Below the pieces are notes generated by a model, which saw only the letters and a list, made by a program, of their open reading frames with translations, did not search any database and had not been told where the DNA came from. Made by a program: the position numbers and the translations under genes. A DNA stretch of 37,491 nucleotides from Alphaproteobacteria bacterium (GTDB lineage Bacteria > Pseudomonadota > Alphaproteobacteria > Sphingomonadales > Kordiimonadaceae): positions 1 through 37,491 of the forward strand of contig JAJFIU010000165.1 in NCBI GenBank assembly GCA_021774695.1, in the 5' to 3' direction. This document shows, in pieces, positions 26,053 through 36,200 of this stretch. Every line of letters starts with the position of its first letter. Positions within the stretch are counted from its first letter, which is position 1.

Positions 26053-27263
26053 GGCTTCGACTTCCGTGAAATAAATTTGTGAAGAGGAGAACCGCCGATC
26101 CAGTAGGACAGGTCAGCTGGGTGATCGACATTCCAGACCGCTAATTCGGCAGCAAAACCAGGAGCAAGTAGACCGTATTCGCCTGACAGGCCAAGCGCCT
26201 TTGCGCCATTTCGTGTTACGCCCTGCAATGCCTCTTCCGGTGTCATGGAAAATTCAGTGCAGGCCATATTCATCGCCGTCAGAATAGAAGAAATTGGCGA
26301 GCTGCCGGGATTGCAGTCTGTTGCAACCGCCATATCGACGCCGTGCCGACGCAAAGCGCCGATGGGCGGCAATTTGGTTTCTTTTAGTGTATAAAAAGCG
26401 CCCGGCAATAGAACTGCAACAGCACCGGATGCGGAAAATTGTTCAACATCCTGCTCATCCAGATACTCAAGATGATCTGCCGATAGCGCACCATACCGCG
26501 CGGCAAGCAGCGCGCCCTTTTGGTCCGACAATTGTTCAGCATGCAGCTTCACCGGAAGGCCCAGTTTTGTGGCAGTGACAAAAACTCGCTCGATTTGCGC
26601 GGCGGAGAAAGCGATATTTTCACAGAAGCCGTCCACGGCATCAACCAAGTCCTCAGATGCTGCCTGCTTTAAGCCCGGTATGACGATTTCGTCAATATAA
26701 GCATCCGCGCGGTCCTTAAACTCTGGCGGAATCGCGTGCGCTGCAAGCCACGATGTTACGATCTTTACAGGCCGTATTGCCTCAAGGCGCCGGGCCACCC
26801 GCAGCATCCTTATTTCGTCTTCAATCGTCAGGCCGTACCCGGATTTTATTTCAACAACACCAACACCTTCGCCGATGAGATCATCAAGCCGCCTCAGGGC
26901 CAGCGCTACCAGTTCATCTTCGCTCGCGGCACGGGTTGCCTTTACAGTGGACACTATGCCGCCGCCAGCGCGGGCAATTTCTTCGTAGCTGGCACCTCCC
27001 AAACGCATCTCAAATTCCCGGGCGCGATTTCCGCCAAAAACAAGATGGGTGTGGCAGTCAATCAAAGTCGGCGTCACCAAATGGCCGCGTAAGTTTTCAA
27101 CCTCAATGCCCGAATATTCTGGCGGAATCGCATCCACGCTGCCTACCCACGCAATACAGTCGCCGCGCAAAACCATAGCCCCATCATCAATAAGGCCGTA
27201 GGCACCCGCGTCCCTTCGCATAGTCGCGAGCCGACATCCGGTTAAAAGTAAGTCTTGTTTCAT
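26049..27263 (-). CDS. hutI: Imidazolonepropionase
   Basis: HutI opens the imidazolone ring to give N-formimino-L-glutamate. The 404-residue amidohydrolase has metal ligands His71 and His73 in [60 protein letters not shown] and [10 protein letters not shown]. First gene of the leftward hut operon; no strong Shine-Dalgarno is seen before its ATG. A HutC-type palindrome lies 38-57 bases upstream, between it and the divergent hutF. Confidence 0.97.
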   Translation of the reverse strand: MKQDLLLTGCRLATMRRDAGAYGLIDDGAMVLRGDCIAWVGSVDAIPPEYSGIEVENLRGHLVTPTLIDCHTHLVFGGNRAREFEMRLGGASYEEIARAGGGIVSTVKATRAASEDELVALALRRLDDLIGEGVGVVEIKSGYGLTIEDEIRMLRVARRLEAIRPVKIVTSWLAAHAIPPEFKDRADAYIDEIVIPGLKQAASEDLVDAVDGFCENIAFSAAQIERVFVTATKLGLPVKLHAEQLSDQKGALLAARYGALSADHLEYLDEQDVEQFSASGAVAVLLPGAFYTLKETKLPPIGALRRHGVDMAVATDCNPGSSPISSILTAMNMACTEFSMTPEEALQGVTRNGAKALGLSGEYGLLAPGFAAELAVWNVDHPADLSYWIGGSPLHKFISRKSKP

Positions 27264-27300
27264 TCGGGTTGGCAGCTCTTGTTATTGATCCGCAACGTGC

Positions 27301-27320
27301 TATTATGTATGCACATAATA
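27301..27320. promoter_or_regulatory. HutC operator in the hutI-hutF divergent promoter region
   Basis: A perfect inverted repeat with 8-bp arms TATTATGT / ACATAATA around a central ATGC. Its core TGTATGCACA is close to the TGTATATACA-like core bound by the histidine-utilisation repressor HutC in pseudomonads. Its place between the two divergent hut promoters would let one repressor control both directions, with urocanate as the expected inducer. Confidence 0.7.
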
Positions 27321-27338
27321 AAATTGGACGCAAGCATT

Positions 27339-28709
27339 ATGGCTACCAGCATTGCCGCCGCGCAGGCTTTAACTTCCGAAGGTTGGCGAAAAGATATCGT
27401 TGTTGAAATCGATGACGATGGACGGATTTCAAACATTACAAACAACCATGATACGCCGACGACCAAGGTCGGCATTCTATTGCCTGCACTTTCAAATGTT
27501 CACAGTCATAGTTTCCAGCGCGCGATGGCCGGTCTTGCCGAAAAGCGCGACCCCACCGCTCACGATGACTTCTGGTCATGGCGCAAGGTTATGTATCGCT
27601 TCCTAGATATTCTTTCGCCGGACGATATCGAGGCTATCGCGGCCCAAGTGCAAATGGAAATGCTGGAAGCAGGCTTTGCATCCCAAGCTGAATTTCATTA
27701 TTTGCACCATGCTCCCGGCGGCCAGCTTTATGACCAGCTTGAAGAAACATCTCTTCGGCATTTTGCCGCCGCACAAACCACGGGAATTGGCTATACCCAC
27801 CTTCCTGTTCTTTACATGCAAGGTGGCCTCGACGGGCGGCGACTTGAAGGCGGGCAACTGCGATTTGGGTGCGACATTGAGCAATTCGAGCACCTATTCA
27901 CCAACATCAAATCTCAAATGGTCAACCATTATGCAGACTATACGCTGGGTATAGCTCCTCATTCACTGCGCGCCGTATCGGCCGACTGTTTGAACGCCGC
28001 TATCGCGCTATCTCCTGACACGCCAATTCATATCCATGCGGCAGAACAGATCGGCGAGATTGAAGAAGTTCAAAACGCGCTTGGCGCTAGACCGATCAGG
28101 TGGATTCTAGATAACATGCCTGTGGACAAGCGTTGGTGCCTCATTCACGCAACTCACATGGATAATGGCGAAATTGATGACTTGGCCAAATCAGGCGCGG
28201 TTGCGGGCTTGTGCCCCATCACCGAAGCAAATCTGGGCGATGGCATCTTTAATGCGCCGCGTTATATGCACGGCGGCGGTGCCTTTGGTATCGGTGCAGA
28301 TTCGAATGTAAGGATTGCCCTAAGCGAAGAACTCCGCATGCTGGAAGTATCGCAGCGGCTAAGCGAAAGGCAGCGTGTTGTCCTCAGCGACGAGACTACG
28401 CCATCCAATGGCCGGTTTCTCTATGAACGCGCTGCATCTGGCGGTGCTCAAGCCGTCGGGCGGAATTCAGGCCGAATTGAAATTGGAGCGCTAGCCGATC
28501 TGGTCGCTCTGGATGAAACCCACCCTTCGATTGCAAGCCTTACCGGTGATACAGTGTTGGATACGTGGATTTTCGCGTGCGGGGGCGAGCTTGTCAGCGA
28601 CGTTTGGAGCGCCGGCCGCCACACAGTTAAAGGCGGCATACATATGAACCGAGACAAGATCGCCTCGCAGTTTTTACAAACAATAAAGAAACTGAGACTG
28701 GCCCTATGA
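27339..28709 (+). CDS. hutF: Formimidoylglutamate deiminase
   Basis: HutF removes ammonia from N-formimino-L-glutamate to give N-formylglutamate, feeding HutG. A 456-residue amidohydrolase with His55 and His57 in LSNVHSHSFQRAMAGL, then DDFWSWRKVMYRF, EFHYLHHAPGG, IHIHAAEQIGEIEE, CLIHATHMD and GIGADSNVRI. The ATG at 27339 is chosen because MATSIAAAQALTSEGWRKDI aligns with the usual HutF beginning and because an upstream ATG (27309) lies inside the HutC operator. No clear Shine-Dalgarno is present. It overlaps hutC by four bases (ATGA). Confidence 0.95.
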   Translation: MATSIAAAQALTSEGWRKDIVVEIDDDGRISNITNNHDTPTTKVGILLPALSNVHSHSFQRAMAGLAEKRDPTAHDDFWSWRKVMYRFLDILSPDDIEAIAAQVQMEMLEAGFASQAEFHYLHHAPGGQLYDQLEETSLRHFAAAQTTGIGYTHLPVLYMQGGLDGRRLEGGQLRFGCDIEQFEHLFTNIKSQMVNHYADYTLGIAPHSLRAVSADCLNAAIALSPDTPIHIHAAEQIGEIEEVQNALGARPIRWILDNMPVDKRWCLIHATHMDNGEIDDLAKSGAVAGLCPITEANLGDGIFNAPRYMHGGGAFGIGADSNVRIALSEELRMLEVSQRLSERQRVVLSDETTPSNGRFLYERAASGGAQAVGRNSGRIEIGALADLVALDETHPSIASLTGDTVLDTWIFACGGELVSDVWSAGRHTVKGGIHMNRDKIASQFLQTIKKLRLAL

Positions 28710-29398
28710 CCTCAATATCGCACCATTCTATCCGTCAGTCGCTTTTAGGGCGAATTCAAAGCGGCGAATGGGCGCTAGGCGGACTTATTCCAGCCGAAAC
28801 AGACCTTGCTTCAGAATACGGTTGTGCACGCGGTACAGTTAACCGCGCCTTGCAGGCACTCGCTGAAGCTGGGCTGGTTGTTCGCAAACGCAAAGGCGGC
28901 ACCCGCGTATGCCAAATGCCGGTTAGACAGGCCAAATTTGAAATTCCTGTCCTGCGCGAACAAGTCGAATCATTCGGCGGTATATACGGCCACCGCATCA
29001 TCGCAAATAAGCTGAAAACACCGCCGCCCTCAATCCGGACACACCTGCGCATACCGGGCGGCGTGAAAGCGCTGCATCTGCAAACCGTTCATCTGGCGGA
29101 TGACAAACCCTATGCTTTTGAAGAACGCTGGGTAAATACCCAGGCAGTGCCGGAGATTCTCAATGCGCCACTAGATAAAATCAGCGCCAATGAATGGCTG
29201 GTCAAAACGGTGCCGTTTTCCAGCGGCGATGTGGTGTTTTCTGCGATTAATGCCGACAAGAAAATAGCAAGCGCGATCGGAACCGACGAAGGTGCCGCCA
29301 TATTTGCAATTGATCGCACCACTTGGCTGGAAGATGAATTCATCACGACCATGAGGCTATATTACAAAGAAGGGTTTCAACTACATTCGCATCTGTAG
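28706..29398 (+). CDS. hutC: Histidine-utilisation repressor, GntR family
   Basis: A 230-residue HutC/FarR-type GntR repressor. An N-terminal winged helix (about 8-70: IRQSLLGRIQSGEWALGGLIPAETDLASEYGCARGTVNRALQALAEAGLVVRKRKGGTRV) is followed by a UTRA ligand-binding domain (about 85-225), which in HutC binds urocanate. Translationally coupled to hutF. Likely represses both divergent hut transcripts through the palindrome at 27301-27320, including its own. Confidence 0.95.
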   Translation: MTSISHHSIRQSLLGRIQSGEWALGGLIPAETDLASEYGCARGTVNRALQALAEAGLVVRKRKGGTRVCQMPVRQAKFEIPVLREQVESFGGIYGHRIIANKLKTPPPSIRTHLRIPGGVKALHLQTVHLADDKPYAFEERWVNTQAVPEILNAPLDKISANEWLVKTVPFSSGDVVFSAINADKKIASAIGTDEGAAIFAIDRTTWLEDEFITTMRLYYKEGFQLHSHL

Positions 29399-29434
29399 GC
29401 ATGAAGCAACAGCCCAGAACGGCGCCTGACTAAC

Positions 29435-30553
29435 ATGCACCGCTTCCAGTCAGCTCAAGTGGTTAGTCAACCGAAACAACGCATAAATACGCTACCCAAA
29501 ATGGGAAACAAGTCTATATTAGTATATATGGATGGCACCCTTGAACATGATATTTCCCGTATTTATGAAGGTTTCAATGAAACCAAGCCTGCGGGACCGG
29601 CTTTTTTTGATACGCCGGATTTAGACAATCCATACGACGAAAATGAATGTGTTCTCGTTGAACTCAACGATGAAGTCGCAACCGGACACTGGGAACTATT
29701 TCGACACAACCGTGGCCTGCTAATTTGCTTGACCGACGGTATATATCACCAAAAATACCTACAAAGAATTCATCCACAACATGACATTATCACCATACGG
29801 TTTGTGCTGTCTGGCAAGTTATCGATCACATTTGACGAAATTGGCACTCTGCACATTCCACAAGCCAGCTCTTCGATTATGTTTACCCGGCAGGACCGGA
29901 AATTTGACCTTGAAATCGACGAAAGTCGGCATTTGAGCTCGGTTACTTTTCATTTGCACCCCAACGCCCTCTATGCGGATTTTCAAATCGATCCGAACAA
30001 ATTTCCTGAGCACTTGCAGGACATACTCCTCGGCCGCGCGGTTAAGAAACATCTGTATAATTTCCCAATAACTCCAGCCATGATGAACAATGTGCTGGAA
30101 CTGCTAAAAATGCCCTACCAGGGTGCGCGGCGGCGTAAATTCACCGAAGCCAAGTCTATTGAATTGATTTGTAGATTATTTCAAGAGATTGAAGACGACT
30201 TCGAAGCCACACCGGTTATTGCAACACCAGCTAATTCCATTAAAAACAAAACCTATGACGCCCAGCGCATCTTGGTGGAGCATTACAAAAACCCACCAAC
30301 TCTTGCAGAGGTCGCGCGCCGCGTTGGCTTGAACCGCACCAGCTTGTGCAACGAGTTTAAAGCTACTTTCGGCACGACAGTTTTCGAATTTAGCCAAAGC
30401 TACCGCATGAACAAGGCACACGAATTACTGCAAGACCGAAACCTCAGCATCTCGCAAGTGGCCGACGAAGTAGGATATGATTATCCCGGCAACTTCACAG
30501 CAGCCTTTAAAAAACATTTTGGAAAACTGCCGAAAGCAATTCGCAGCGCCTGA
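29435..30553 (+). CDS. AraC-family transcriptional regulator
   Basis: A 372-residue regulator. The C-terminal 100 residues are an AraC double helix-turn-helix (TLAEVARRVGLNRTSLCNEFKATFGTTVFEFSQSYRMNKAHELL and LSISQVADEVGYDYPGNFTAAFKKHFGKLPKAI). The N-terminal part resembles the PchR-type sensor domain of regulators that sit beside TonB receptor genes. Start is uncertain: none of the candidate ATGs (29435, 29501, 29528) has a clear ribosome site. It begins 36 bases after hutC, which could be readthrough, and is followed 214 bases later by a TonB receptor gene, its likely target. The ligand is unknown. Confidence 0.88.
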   Translation: MHRFQSAQVVSQPKQRINTLPKMGNKSILVYMDGTLEHDISRIYEGFNETKPAGPAFFDTPDLDNPYDENECVLVELNDEVATGHWELFRHNRGLLICLTDGIYHQKYLQRIHPQHDIITIRFVLSGKLSITFDEIGTLHIPQASSSIMFTRQDRKFDLEIDESRHLSSVTFHLHPNALYADFQIDPNKFPEHLQDILLGRAVKKHLYNFPITPAMMNNVLELLKMPYQGARRRKFTEAKSIELICRLFQEIEDDFEATPVIATPANSIKNKTYDAQRILVEHYKNPPTLAEVARRVGLNRTSLCNEFKATFGTTVFEFSQSYRMNKAHELLQDRNLSISQVADEVGYDYPGNFTAAFKKHFGKLPKAIRSA

Positions 30554-30767
30554 ACCGGCAGCTTCTCCTCTCCTTACCAAGCGTTGTAACCATTTGGTTT
30601 AGTGGCTTTTCCACATATTTATGATCGCATTATTCATTCGAACGATTGCCTCATTATTTCGATATCTCTTCTGATACCATCGCCGCAGGTTGACCCGCAA
30701 ACAGCCTTTGACGACCGGAATTTAGTGAATTTGCCTGATAAAAGGCAACCCTTCAGGAGGAACACAC

Positions 30768-33023
30768 ATGAAAAGCAATAAACCCCACAGCCGCAGCGGT
30801 AAGTCCCTTCTAGGGTCGACTGCATTGGCTACTTGTATGATGATAGCTGGCCTGACTGTGCCGTCAGGCGTGAATGCAGCGACGGCGGCCGACGATGACG
30901 AAGCCGTGCCGTTTGATGAGATTATTGTAACAGCACGGAAACGCTCCGAAACGTTGAGCGACATTCCGATGAGCATCAATGTGGTTTCCCAGGATCTGAT
31001 CGAAAAACTTGGTGCGGGTGATTACACGGACCTGCTGCGCTCGGTACCCAGCTTAACTGCTTACCAAAACGGTCCCGGCCGCACACGGCTGTCTATTCGC
31101 GGCATTGCCAACGGCGGCGGGAACGACAATGACACCCAAAATCAGGAAACGGTGGGCATTTATTTGGACGAAATTCCGATTTCTGTTGGTGCCATGAACC
31201 CAGAGCTAAGCTTGTTTGATCTAGACCGGGTGGAAGTTTTGCGCGGCCCGCAAGGAACGCTTTATGGTGCTGGTTCAATGACCGGCACGATCAGGCTTGT
31301 CTCCAAAAAACCGAACCTGGAAGAGTTTGAAGGTAAAGTCGAAGGCACGCTCGGAACGATTGCGCACGGCGGCGAAAACTACAGCCTGAAAGCCCTCGTA
31401 AATGTACCTATTGTTGCCGACAAGTTCGCCGTTAGAACCAGTGGTTACTATGATAAAAATGGCGGTTATATTGACAATATTCTGACCGGCGAAGACGATG
31501 TGAACAACGGCGAAGCAAAGGGCGTTAAAGTGGCAGCCCGGCTCCAGGCTTCTGACGCATTAACAATCGATTTCTCGTTTTTCCACCACGACTATTCGGA
31601 CAATGGCCGCCCTGAAGATCTGGACCGCACTCGGTTCCTGAGCCGCGATTTCCCGTCGTTCGATGGTTACGACGATGAAATGCAGATTTATAACCTCACT
31701 ATTGACTATGATTTTGGCTGGGCTGATCTTGTTTCCTCCACTTCATATTTCAACCGGGAAGTGTTTAACCGCCGGTCACTGGATACGCTTTTTGCAGTTG
31801 CACTACCGCCCGGCATCACACCGCACGAGCTAGTTGACAACACGAATTGGGACACATGGGTACAAGAAATCCGGCTTGCGTCTACTACGGATGATCCGCT
31901 GCAGTGGACCGTTGGCGCCTACTTCGACAAAAAAGATGTATTGTATTTGAATACTTTCCCGGTCCCCGGTGCTGATGCCGTGATTGGGGTACCATCCTCG
32001 GCATTCGGCGCGCCTGATGACCATCTGTTTTATGGTTTTGATGACCTGACGGTAAAAACATTCGCCTTTTTTGGTGAAGCCTATTATTCGATCGACAAAT
32101 TTACGATCACAGCTGGCTTGCGCTATTTTAATTGGCGACAGGATATTGAATATTACCAGTCTGGTCTTTTTAATGGTGAAGCCAACAGCGATACACCGCC
32201 GCAGGGCAAGACCGACGGTGTAAACCCCAAAATTAACCTATCCTACGCCGTAAATGACGACGTGTTGGTTTATGCGCAGGCTGCACGCGGTTTCCGTTAC
32301 GGCGGCATTAATGGTTCCATTCCTGAATCAGTTTGCGCGGACGAGCTGGATGAAGTACGGCGCGACGGCGGTGACACACGCTTTTTCGGGCCGGACAAAA
32401 CATGGAACTATGAGCTCGGCACCAAAGGAACCATGGCGGACGGCAAAGTTTCCATCAATGCAACATACTTCTATGTGAAGTGGGACGACATTCAAACCAG
32501 TCGGTCATTTGATTGCGGGTTTGGCTTCCGCGAAAATGTGGGCCAAGCCACTAGCCAGGGGATCGAGTTCGAAATCAACGCGCTTCTCACCGAGAATCTT
32601 ACGTTTAATTTCGGCACATCCTACATCAGTTCTGAACTGGACCAGGACGTACCAAACCTTGGCGCCATCGAAGGAGACAAAGCACCCTTTGTTCCTGAAT
32701 TTGCCTTCACCAGTTCACTGGAATATACCCGGCCTATATCGGACACTATGGACGGCTTCCTGTGGACTAATATTCAACATGTGGGCACACGAAACACTGA
32801 ATTTGACCTTCAGGCCGCCAATAACCGTCGCATGGATGATTATACTCTGGCAAATGTAAGATTGGGCGTAAAATGGGACAATTACGAAATATCCCTGTTT
32901 GCCAACAACCTTCTGGACAGCGGCGGTGTGATCCGAGCGCTGCGCCGACCTCCCTTTGACCCGGATGCACGTATTAGGGTTGAGCCGCGCACCATCGGCA
33001 TTACGGTCCGCACGGAATTTTGA
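30768..33023 (+). CDS. TonB-dependent outer-membrane receptor
   Basis: A 751-residue receptor of the smaller alphaproteobacterial type. A signal peptide ends near residue 37, then a TonB box DEIIVTARKR, a plug (SDIPMSINVVSQDLIEK, RLSIRGIANGG, ELSLFDLDRVEVLRGPQGTLYGAGSMTGTIRLVSKKP) and a barrel ending in RVEPRTIGITVRTEF. Size and plug style fit siderophore or small-organic-ligand receptors, with no specific ligand evident. AGGAGG lies seven bases before the ATG, the strongest ribosome site in the area. Preceded by an AraC gene and followed by a strong terminator; a one-gene transcript is likely. Confidence 0.94.
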   Translation: MKSNKPHSRSGKSLLGSTALATCMMIAGLTVPSGVNAATAADDDEAVPFDEIIVTARKRSETLSDIPMSINVVSQDLIEKLGAGDYTDLLRSVPSLTAYQNGPGRTRLSIRGIANGGGNDNDTQNQETVGIYLDEIPISVGAMNPELSLFDLDRVEVLRGPQGTLYGAGSMTGTIRLVSKKPNLEEFEGKVEGTLGTIAHGGENYSLKALVNVPIVADKFAVRTSGYYDKNGGYIDNILTGEDDVNNGEAKGVKVAARLQASDALTIDFSFFHHDYSDNGRPEDLDRTRFLSRDFPSFDGYDDEMQIYNLTIDYDFGWADLVSSTSYFNREVFNRRSLDTLFAVALPPGITPHELVDNTNWDTWVQEIRLASTTDDPLQWTVGAYFDKKDVLYLNTFPVPGADAVIGVPSSAFGAPDDHLFYGFDDLTVKTFAFFGEAYYSIDKFTITAGLRYFNWRQDIEYYQSGLFNGEANSDTPPQGKTDGVNPKINLSYAVNDDVLVYAQAARGFRYGGINGSIPESVCADELDEVRRDGGDTRFFGPDKTWNYELGTKGTMADGKVSINATYFYVKWDDIQTSRSFDCGFGFRENVGQATSQGIEFEINALLTENLTFNFGTSYISSELDQDVPNLGAIEGDKAPFVPEFAFTSSLEYTRPISDTMDGFLWTNIQHVGTRNTEFDLQAANNRRMDDYTLANVRLGVKWDNYEISLFANNLLDSGGVIRALRRPPFDPDARIRVEPRTIGITVRTEF

Positions 33024-33064
33024 GGGTAGTTTAGGCTCCGGCCTGGAGCACTAAAATAACATGC

Positions 33065-33099
33065 AAAAAGCGGTGGCTGGAATGGCCGCCGCTTTTTTT
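33065..33099 (+). terminator. Rho-independent terminator after the TonB receptor gene
   Basis: Stem AAAAAGCGGTGGC / GCCGCCGCTTTTT with one G-U pair, a seven-base loop and a seven-T run, 41 bases behind the receptor stop. Reads as a strong forward terminator. Confidence 0.9.
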
Positions 33100-33149
33100 G
33101 TTGGAAATTGATTCATGGTTTGAATCAATATCACCAGGCATTTCAATCG

Positions 33150-33180
33150 GGTTTAAAAAGCCACCGCGAACGATGGCTTT
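33150..33180 (-). terminator. Rho-independent terminator after the tricorn-protease gene
   Basis: On the minus strand AAAGCCATCG-TTCG-CGGTGGCTTT gives a 10-bp stem (one T-G pair) with a UUCG loop, then TT AAA. It lies about 25 bases behind the protease stop, back to back with the receptor terminator. Confidence 0.75.
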
Positions 33181-33204
33181 ATGATTTCAATACCGCTGCT
33201 ACTG

Positions 33205-36200
33205 TTACTTAAAATAATCGGGAGCAGCCGGTATCTTTACCTTTTTAGGTGGATTTTTGCGCAGCTCTTTCAACAGGTGTTCCACGGTCGCTTCCAATTG
33301 CGGATCACGGCCCTGACGCCACAGTGCGGGGTCAAACTCGACCTCGATATCAGGCTTCATGCCGCTATTCTCCATTTCCCATTCGCCTTCGGTACCGAAG
33401 ATGGCGAAGTCAGGAGAGCGAACAAAACCGCCGTCCATCAGCTGCGGCAATGCTTGCGCTGCCACAAGCCCGCCCCATGTGCGCTTACCGATGAGTTTAC
33501 CGGCACCGTCTTTGCGGAAAAACCACGGCATCGCATCACCTCCGGAGCCCGCCGCCTCATTGATAATCATGGCTTTGGGGCCGTATATGGCACCGCCCGG
33601 AACAGGAACGGTAATGTCGCCGTGGCGGTAAAAGATATTGGCCAGATGTGACTTCCTGAAGGTTTGCGTCACATAATCAGCCAACGAGCCGCCACCGTTA
33701 AACCGCTCGTCCAGCACCGCACCTTGCTTGTCGGTTTGGGCATAAAAATAGCGGTTGAAACTGCGGAAACCAGGCCCGCCTGTGTTCGGCATATAGATAT
33801 AGGCAAGCCTGCCATCCGAAAGCTCGTCCACCTTGCGGCGATTACCTTCGATCCAATCGATATTGCGAATACCGCGTTCGTTGGCGATAGGTTTAACCAT
33901 CACCTCCCGACTCTCGCTGCCATCTGCGTTTTTACCAATCTTCAGGCGAACCATTTTGCCAGCTGTTGCTTCAAACACGGCAAAGATATTTTGCTCGGCT
34001 GTTAGCTCTCGACCATTGACCGCAAGGATATAGTCTCCAGCTTCAATGTTCAGGCCGGGCTGATTAAGCGGAGCCACCAAGTTGGGCGACCAATTTTCGC
34101 CGTTATAGATTCTGGATATCTGGTAACGACCACTATCAACGCCGTAATCTGCTCCCAATAGCCCAACGGTAACGGCGTTAGGGCGAACACTGTCGCCGGC
34201 ACGGACGAACATATGACCAATGGTTAGCTGCCCCAACATTTCGTTGAATAAATAGGTCAGGTCAGACTGGTGGCGCACGCTCTCAACATATGGCGCGTAT
34301 GTGCTTACCGCCCATTCCAGATCAAGACCGTGCATATTCTTGTCGTAGAAAAAGTCTCGCTCGCCGCGCCAAATTTCATGAAACATTTGGTTCCATTCTG
34401 CTGCCGGATCAACACGCACTTCCATGCCTGCTGTTTTCAACGCCGCGCCGGGCTTACCCAGCGCCTTGGTGGGTGCAATACTCCAAGCTCCGCGGCCCCG
34501 GCGCACCAATGCCGATTTGCCGTCGGCAGAAACGTCAAAACTTGCAAAACCACCAGCTAGTTTGGTGACTTTCTGGGTTTTCGGATCAAACTTGTAGATA
34601 TCCAACGTTGGTGGACCGTTTTGAGCTGGCTTGCCTTCCGCAGCATAAAACTCGCCCGGAGCCCCGGCAAATAATCCGGCCCAAGTTGTGTTGGCTGCTG
34701 GCATTGCCACGATACGGTTTAGGATGCCCTCAAGGTCAATCTTCAGCGCCTTTTTTGGCTCTTCGGATTTGGCCTCTTCGTCGTCTTCCACCGCGTCATC
34801 GTCATCGCCCTCGGTTGCTTCAGCATCGGGTGCTGGCTCGTCATCTTTTTTCTTCTCATCTGGTTTTTTCGCGGCTGGCTCGTCGTCGCTTTCAGGAGCC
34901 AACGGCGACGCTGTGTCTTTGGCAAGTACTGCCGCATAAATAGTGCGGGTGGTGGTCCGGCCCATGCCCGACATGTCAGCGAAGCTGATTTGCTCACCCA
35001 CATTGGTGCTGGCTGCGAAATAGAGGTATTTGCCGTTTTTGTCGAAAACCGGATACCGGGCATCACTCATGCCGTCGGTAATTTGATGTATTTCACCGCT
35101 TTCCATCGAGTAAACAAAAATTGCACGCAACAAATTAGGCAGTTGCTTGGCGTAGGCAATCCAGTCACTTTCCGGCGACCAACTTGCAACCATTGTATCG
35201 CCAGCCGACACAATGTTTTTGTCAATGCGAACGGGTGTAGCCTCGCCTTCCACTGACACATCCAAGTACCACATAACATTCCCGTGGTCGCGGAACGAGA
35301 TTTTCTCGCTGTCCGGTGACCAGACGAGCTGGCGGTAAAACATGGGCGGCAATTTGATTACACGCTCTGCTTCAACCGCTTTCTGGTCGCGGATGTGCAG
35401 AGCGTATTCGCCTGTTGCCTCGGAGAAATAAGCAATGGATTGCCCGTCCGGTGACCATGCTGGGTCACGTTCCATCGCTCCTGCAGTTTCGGTGATATTG
35501 CGGATGTCGCCTTTTTTCGCAGGTACGGTCAAAATTTCACCGCGCGCCTCAAATACAGCCCGCTTACCACTGGGTGAAATAGCGGCGCCCGCGATGCGGT
35601 CACCTATTTTCTTATAGTATGGCCGCTCAGACCCAACGTCCGCATTCAGGGTAATGTCTACCTTGCTGGACGTGCCAGCATTAGTATCAAAAATATGGAT
35701 GGTGCCAAACTCTTCATAAACAATGGTGCCGTCAGGGCCAGCGCTGGCCCATTTAATATCCATGCCTTCATGATCAAACGCTTGTCGAACACGTTTACGG
35801 TTCGTGTCGTATGAAAACAGGCGAAAGTTGCCAATTTTGCTATCGCGGTCGGAGATGAAATATATCTTGTCTCCAATCCACATCGGGTTTTTGTCAGTGG
35901 CACCTGCGTCAGGCACTTTGACGATGCTAGAATCAGATAATTTGGCGATCCAAATTTTGTCTTGCTGGCCACCGCGGTATCGTTTCCACGCCAGCTGCCA
36001 CTGGGTTAGCGGCTCGTATGCAATATAATCACTGTTAGGCGAGTATGAGCCGCGTTCCGCCATCGGGAGCGGTAATTGCTCGGGCAAGGCACTGCCGCTC
36101 AGGTCCACAGTGAATAGGCGTACAAAGTTGACATAACTGTTGCGCGGCGAGCTAAGCAACACTTGGCTGCCATCATTGGTCCAGCCGCGTACAATGTCCG

